In this document: positions 41,388 to 45,813 of the stretch, piece by piece | How the letters are laid out: each line of letters begins with the position of its first letter | Position numbering within the stretch: the stretch's first letter is position 1 | From: SpSt-398 sp033762195 | GTDB taxonomy: Bacteria; Bacteroidota; Bacteroidia; Chitinophagales; Chitinophagaceae | Direction: 5' to 3' | Assembly (NCBI GenBank): GCA_033762195.1 | Contig: JANRLV010000094.1 | Location: 1-45,813 of the forward strand | Length of the DNA stretch: 45,813 nt | Notes under the pieces: model-generated | Databases searched by the model: none | Told to the model about the DNA's origin: nothing | What the model saw: only the letters and a program-made list of their open reading frames with translations | Program-made: the position numbers and the translations under genes

Positions 41388-41422
41388 AAATTATTGATAA
41401 TTAATAATTTATTATTTAAATA
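41388..41422. repeat. Heptad array I (TGATAAT/TAATAAT units)
   Basis: Five 7-bp units run AAATTAT, TGATAAT, TAATAAT, TTATTAT, TTAAATA in the spacer upstream of susC. The composition and unit are close to arrays D and H. Confidence 0.55.
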
Positions 41423-41899
41423 TTTGGGCAAAAAGTACATTCAAATAGCAAAATGTGCCCAGTGAATTTTGGTTTAATGACCAATTTTACTGTGAAAATT
41501 AATACTGATCGCCAAGACATTTTGGTGGTCGGGTGTGTTGAGGAGCGGTTCTGGTTGGTTCCTTTTCCTGACAAGCTGACAATTGAGTGTGTTAGTCTCA
41601 GGTTAACGAAAAGCATCCATATTGACCTTTTAACGAAAGAGGTTGAATAAGAAATAGAAATTAACTGCAGCGGTAAGTAAATAGGATTCTGCCTGGTTTG
41701 CAGGTTTGTATCTAAAAAATTATTGCTGCAACGATTGCATAATAACGCGTTCCATAAACCTAAACAACTGCTATATGAAAAAAATCACCTGAAAATGCTG
41801 ACTCATTAGTATTGGCAAAATCCTCTTTGCCTGGTAAACAGCGTCAATACATCACTGTTTGTGCTCAAACTCTATCATTTTTAAATCAAAAACGCTAAA

Positions 41900-44800
41900 A
41901 TGAGTTTCAATATCTACTTGCGAAGAGTACTTCTTCCTGTAGCTGCAATTATAATGGGTGTTTTTGCCAGCATTCCGCTTGCTGCTCAAAACGCCCGCAT
42001 TGTACAAGGGGTCGTTATAGATGAACAAAAAAAGCCACTGGAGGGAGCTACGGTTTCGGTCAAACAGGCCAATATCAGCACCAGCACGGATTTTAATGGA
42101 AGATTTTCGTTGTCGATTCCGAATGATAAAAAGATTGTTGTGATAAGCTACGTGGGTAAGGCAACCCAAGAAGTTAATATCGGCAGCGAAACGAGAATAA
42201 TGATAACCTTGAAGGACAGCACGGCGGATATGGATGCCGTTGTAATCATTGGTTATGGAAGGCAAAAAAAATCAACGGTTGTTGGGGCCATAGCTCAAAC
42301 CACTGGCAAAGACCTGGAACGGACAGGCGGGGTTACCAACCTGGGCTCAGCGCTTACCGGTAACCTGCCAGGCCTGGTTACCATGTCTTCCAGCGGCCAG
42401 CCTGGTGCAGAAGATCCCCGTATCCTCATCCGTGCTCAAACAACCTGGAATAGCAATGGTGGTCCGCTTATTTTGGTTGACGGTATTGAACGACCCGGAT
42501 CTTTAAGCACGATTGATATCGGCTCTGTGGAAAGTATCTCAATACTCAAGGACGCTTCTGCTACTGCGGTTTATGGAGTAAAAGGTGCAAATGGGGTTGT
42601 TTTGATTACTACTAAAAAAGGGGTAGCAGGCAAGCCCAACATCCGTCTGCGAGCGAATACAGCCGTAAAAACTTCTTCCGGTCTACCAGGCATATACGAT
42701 GCGTATGATGCCCTGGCGCTTAGGAATGAGGTGATTTTGCGTGAAATAAATGAATATCCGGCCATTTGGTCCAATGTAAGACCGTATGCCATTCTTGATA
42801 AATACCGGAATCCGGCAAACAGCGACGAGTGGGACAGGTATCCGAATGTGGATTGGGAAAAGGAAACATTCAGGAGCAGCGCTATGTCTTATAATGCAAG
42901 TGCCAGTGCTTCGGGGGGGTCCGAGTTTGTCACCTATTTTGCCGGAATTGATTATACCTATGAAGGAGACTTATTAAGAAGAATACAGGCCAACAGGGGA
43001 TATACACCCGGTTATGGTTATCAACGGATCAATATGCGGAGTAACCTGGATTTTAATCTGACCAGGTCTACCAAATTTACGACTCGTTTGTTTGGTTCCA
43101 ATGGAACAAAGCAAGTGCCTTGGGGCTATGATGAAAGCGCCTTTAAAGATACTTACTGGAAAGCTGCCTACCAGGTTTCTCCAGAAGCTTTTCGCCCTAT
43201 TTATTCAGATGGTACCTGGGGGTATTCACCGGGTAAGGAGTTTGATATACCTAACTCGATTTATAACCTGGCCTTGTCCGGTATAGAGAAGAGGACAAGC
43301 ACCCAGCTCACTACCGATTTTGTTTTAGAGCAGAAACTGGATGCCTTAACCAAAGGCCTGAGCGCAAGAGCCAGTATTTCAATTGACAACTCTTTCAGAG
43401 AAATTCAAAGGGGGATAAATGATCAGAATGCGGGAGGGCCACAGCGTAAGCATATTGATCCTATTACGGGTAATGTAACGCTGGCAGGGCAAGTAGATCC
43501 GGGCAACCAGTTGGATTTTGCTGAACAGGTAAATTGGGCGAATCAGGCTGGTAATGTTGACAATAACCTAACCTATCGTCGTCTTAACTATATTGCGCAG
43601 TTAAACTATGCCCGCAAATTTGGCGCACACGATGTAACCGCGTTGGGACTTTTTCAAAGAGAAAAAGTAGCGGTTGGTAGTGTTTTTCCGGCATACCGGG
43701 AGGACTGGGTATTCCGTACAACCTACAGCTACAAGAACAAATATCTGTTTGAAGCCAATGGTGCCTATAACGGTACTGAAAAATACGGTCCGGATTACCG
43801 TTTTCAGTTCTTTCCGTCAATTTCAGCAGGATGGACAATTAGTAATGAAAAATTCTTCGAGGATAAAGTCAAGTTCGTTAACCACTTCAAAGTGCGGGCT
43901 TCCTGGGGTAAGGTTGGAGATGACCAGGCAGGAGGACGTTTTTTATACCGCGACCAGTGGTTATTTAGTGGGAACGCTCAATTGGCAGACCCTGGCACAG
44001 CTCCGGGCAATACACCCTATACGTTTTATCGGATAGGTACTTTGGGTAATCCCAATATCTCATGGGAAACAGTGGAGAAAAGGAACCTGGGTATTGAATT
44101 CGGTTTTCTGAATGGAAGAATTTCTGGTAGTGTTGATGTGTTTCATGATATGAGAAACGATCTCTATATAAGTGGTGGAGACCGTGCCATTCCCTCTTAT
44201 TTTGGCCAGGCAGCACCCCCCGCAAATCTCGGAAAAGCTTCTGGTAAAGGATACGAGGCAGAACTCAGATTAAATCAGGTATTTGGAAATGGATTACGCA
44301 TCTGGGCTAATATGAACATTACCCATGCCCGGAGCTCAGTCATTTTCAGGGATGATGCGGAACTGTTAGATGCCTATTTGAAAAGCGCCGGATTTCCCAT
44401 TGGTCAGACACGTGCCTATCAGGATTTTGGTTACCTGAGGTCCTGGGATGACATTTATGGAAGTACTGAGCGTGCAGGGAATAACAGGAAATATGCAGGC
44501 GATTACAATATACTGGATTTTAATGGCGACGGAATTATTGACCAGTCAGATCGAATTCCTTTGAAATATACAGGAACTCCGGAAAATACCTACAATGCCA
44601 GCATAGGCATCGACTGGAGGGGGTTAAGCATGTTTGTTCAATTCTATGGGGTAAACAATGTAACCCGCGAAGTAAATTTCCCCACCTTCAACTCGGTCAC
44701 CAATGTAAATGTGGCCTATGAAGAAGGCATGTATTGGTCGAAGGCAAATGGCTATCAGGGAGATGTGCCCATGCCGCGCTATACGGCTGGTATTCCAATT

Positions 44801-45064
44801 GGCGGAGAAGGTACCCGCTACTTATACGACGGTTCCTATCTGCGTTTAAAGAATGCAGAGATAGGATATACACTTGATGGTAAATATTTAAACAAAATGG
44901 GGGTCAAGGCATGCCGTGTCTTTGCCAATGGTAATAATCTGTTTTTGTGGACCAAAATGCCAGATGACCGTGAATCCAATTTCAATGCAGCAGATGGTAC
45001 AACAACCACCAGCGCTTATCCTACCATGAGGCGTTTTAACATTGGCATTGATGTAACCTTATAA
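41900..45064 (+). CDS. SusC/RagA-type TonB-linked outer membrane transporter
   Basis: This 1054-residue TonB-dependent transporter has a signal peptide and then a CarboxypepD_reg-like domain (about 35-110, VQGVVIDEQKKPLEGATVSV). A TonB box region (VVIIGYGRQKKSTVVGA) and a plug domain with ILVDGIERPGSLSTIDIGSV and SILKDASATAVYGVKGANGV follow; these are the SusC/RagA signatures. The rest is a beta-barrel ending in NIGIDVTL. With a SusD partner it imports oligosaccharides or other large nutrients through the outer membrane, powered by TonB. The gene is followed after 9 bp by susD. The substrate cannot be told, because no enzyme genes lie inside the window. Confidence 0.95.
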   Translation: MSFNIYLRRVLLPVAAIIMGVFASIPLAAQNARIVQGVVIDEQKKPLEGATVSVKQANISTSTDFNGRFSLSIPNDKKIVVISYVGKATQEVNIGSETRIMITLKDSTADMDAVVIIGYGRQKKSTVVGAIAQTTGKDLERTGGVTNLGSALTGNLPGLVTMSSSGQPGAEDPRILIRAQTTWNSNGGPLILVDGIERPGSLSTIDIGSVESISILKDASATAVYGVKGANGVVLITTKKGVAGKPNIRLRANTAVKTSSGLPGIYDAYDALALRNEVILREINEYPAIWSNVRPYAILDKYRNPANSDEWDRYPNVDWEKETFRSSAMSYNASASASGGSEFVTYFAGIDYTYEGDLLRRIQANRGYTPGYGYQRINMRSNLDFNLTRSTKFTTRLFGSNGTKQVPWGYDESAFKDTYWKAAYQVSPEAFRPIYSDGTWGYSPGKEFDIPNSIYNLALSGIEKRTSTQLTTDFVLEQKLDALTKGLSARASISIDNSFREIQRGINDQNAGGPQRKHIDPITGNVTLAGQVDPGNQLDFAEQVNWANQAGNVDNNLTYRRLNYIAQLNYARKFGAHDVTALGLFQREKVAVGSVFPAYREDWVFRTTYSYKNKYLFEANGAYNGTEKYGPDYRFQFFPSISAGWTISNEKFFEDKVKFVNHFKVRASWGKVGDDQAGGRFLYRDQWLFSGNAQLADPGTAPGNTPYTFYRIGTLGNPNISWETVEKRNLGIEFGFLNGRISGSVDVFHDMRNDLYISGGDRAIPSYFGQAAPPANLGKASGKGYEAELRLNQVFGNGLRIWANMNITHARSSVIFRDDAELLDAYLKSAGFPIGQTRAYQDFGYLRSWDDIYGSTERAGNNRKYAGDYNILDFNGDGIIDQSDRIPLKYTGTPENTYNASIGIDWRGLSMFVQFYGVNNVTREVNFPTFNSVTNVNVAYEEGMYWSKANGYQGDVPMPRYTAGIPIGGEGTRYLYDGSYLRLKNAEIGYTLDGKYLNKMGVKACRVFANGNNLFLWTKMPDDRESNFNAADGTTTTSAYPTMRRFNIGIDVTL

Positions 45065-45073
45065 ACATCTAAT

Positions 45074-45813
45074 ATGAAGAAGTTATCAAAATATTTATTG
45101 AAACCTTTCATACTACTTTTGGGCATAACCATTATCTCGGTATTTAGCTCGTGCAAAAAATATCTCGATAAATCGCCCCTTTCAGATATCAATCCGACAC
45201 AAGCGTTCCAGAATTTCAGGAATTTCCAGGGATTTATTGAAGAGATGTACAATTGTGTTCCAATTATGACCGCCTCTACTTCTCACAATAACTGGAATTT
45301 AGGAGAGGATGAATACTGGGAACAGGACTCCCGTATGTTCACTAATCAATTGGACCTGGGCAACTATTTTGCATGGACAGGTACCGTGTTCGGCTCCTAC
45401 TTCAGACCTGGAGGTAATCCATCCAGCACGGATAGGGGACAAATGGGAAATCTCTGGGGCACTGCCTGGTATGCTATCCGAAAGGCAAACATCGGGATTG
45501 CCAACCTGGACCAACTGAAAGAGGCAACAGCCGAAGAGAAAAATTTAATAGAAGGGCAACTGTATTTTTTCAGGGGTTTTTTCCATCTATTCCTGTTGGA
45601 GTATTGGGGAGGTCTTCCTTATGTAGATAGGGTATTACCTTCAGATGAGACCCCCAGGGTGCCAAGATTAAGCTACCATGAAACGGCAGAAAAGGTTAAC
45701 GATGATCTCTTGAAAGCAGAACAATTGCTTCCGGTTAACTGGGATCAGACAGCAGCAGGTGCAGTTACAGCCGGCAGGAATAACTTTCGGGCGAATAAAA
45801 TAATGGCGATGGC
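45074..45813 (+). CDS. SusD/RagB-type surface lipoprotein, cut by the window end
   Basis: The first 246 residues are present. The signal peptide ends in the lipobox SVFSSC with lipidated Cys27, so it is an outer-membrane surface lipoprotein. SusD features are visible: YLDKSPLSDINP just after the Cys, WGTAWYAIRKANIGIANLD, LIEGQLYFFRGFFHLFLLEYWGGLPYVD and a helical TPR-like layout. SusD proteins sit on SusC as a lid and bind the glycan. The gene begins 9 bp after susC and runs off the end of the window, so there is no stop codon here. Confidence 0.93.
   Translation, partial: MKKLSKYLLKPFILLLGITIISVFSSCKKYLDKSPLSDINPTQAFQNFRNFQGFIEEMYNCVPIMTASTSHNNWNLGEDEYWEQDSRMFTNQLDLGNYFAWTGTVFGSYFRPGGNPSSTDRGQMGNLWGTAWYAIRKANIGIANLDQLKEATAEEKNLIEGQLYFFRGFFHLFLLEYWGGLPYVDRVLPSDETPRVPRLSYHETAEKVNDDLLKAEQLLPVNWDQTAAGAVTAGRNNFRANKIMAM

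Larger units (their letters stand above)
41162..41899. other. 738-bp regulatory spacer between HTCS and SusC genes
   Basis: The space contains a possible gene remnant (41263-41387, minus), heptad array I (41388-41422) and a 65-codon open frame at 41453-41650 that I cannot match to a family and do not call. No full TTTG-N19-TAnnTTTG promoter was found for susC, although it must be transcribed from here or from upstream. A binding site for the HTCS AraC domain is expected, but none could be pinned down. Confidence 0.5.

Noticed and set aside
41453..41650. 65-codon plus-strand open frame before susC
   Set aside because: No promoter box, no recognisable family and an equally long frame on the opposite strand. 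It cannot be separated from chance.

Overview
The window comes from a Bacteroidota chromosome, most likely a Chitinophagaceae-like soil or freshwater bacterium. The evidence is a T9SS C-terminal sorting domain, a SusC/SusD pair behind a one-protein hybrid two-component regulator, DUF4835, DUF4296 and DUF2723 proteins, the bamD-rpoZ-coaBC gene order, TAnnTTTG-type -7 promoter boxes, and almost no Shine-Dalgarno sequences. Base composition is moderate and even for about the first 35 kb and visibly more AT-rich from about 36 kb on.

Layout. 1-2.2 kb: a membrane protein followed by a LiaS/NarX-like histidine kinase and its LuxR-type regulator. 2.2-3.7 kb (minus): 3-oxoacid CoA-transferase subunits. 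3.7-7.6 kb (minus): an overlapping operon bamD-rpoZ-coaBC-DUF4835-DUF4296. 7.6-9.4 kb (minus): an OmpA-family porin with a near-consensus promoter and a terminator. 9.6-12.2 kb (plus): polyprenyl synthase and RecJ. 12.4-16.9 kb: a 1518-residue secreted nuclease (LTD plus endonuclease/exonuclease/phosphatase fold) with a T9SS tail. 17.1-18.8 kb: rpsF-rpsR-rplI and an RRM protein. 19.1-21.5 kb: priA, between two large repeat arrays. 21.9-25.5 kb: a 6-pyruvoyl-tetrahydropterin synthase/QueD homologue (minus), a U32 protein with a ferredoxin and a flavin/PLP-oxidase-like protein, and murB. 25.5-32.3 kb: a small barrel protein, a VWA/MoxR-type AAA pair and a DUF2723 membrane protein. 32.3-34.5 kb (minus): SDR, SAM hydroxide adenosyltransferase-like and 5'(3')-deoxynucleotidase genes. 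34.7 kb: tRNA-Lys(TTT). 35.0-36.9 kb (minus): small YdeI and VOC proteins and a decayed GNAT acetyltransferase gene. 37.1-45.8 kb: a polysaccharide-utilisation-type locus, HTCS then SusC then SusD (cut by the window end).

The most unusual structure is not a gene. At least nine intergenic sites carry degenerate tandem repeats of exactly 7 bp. The unit sequence differs from site to site (AGCTATT, TGAATAG, AGTCCGA, CAATAAT, GATGACG/TCCGTCA and others) but the period is constant. Several arrays are two-armed and could fold into hairpins. The arrays run into the stop codons of scoB, scoA, the QueD homologue and the deoxynucleotidase, and reach the promoter regions of rpsF, priA and the DUF2723 gene. 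The two largest (30 unbroken heptads at 18832-19041; 12 plus 22 heptads around nested palindromes at 21523-21912) share a unit and flank priA in inverted orientation.

Other points of interest are strong Shine-Dalgarno sequences found only before rpsR and rplI in a phylum whose ribosome hides the anti-SD, a probable tRNA-hydroxylase/ferredoxin operon, and altered catalytic-motif residues in CoaBC. All of this was read by eye; no database search was run.
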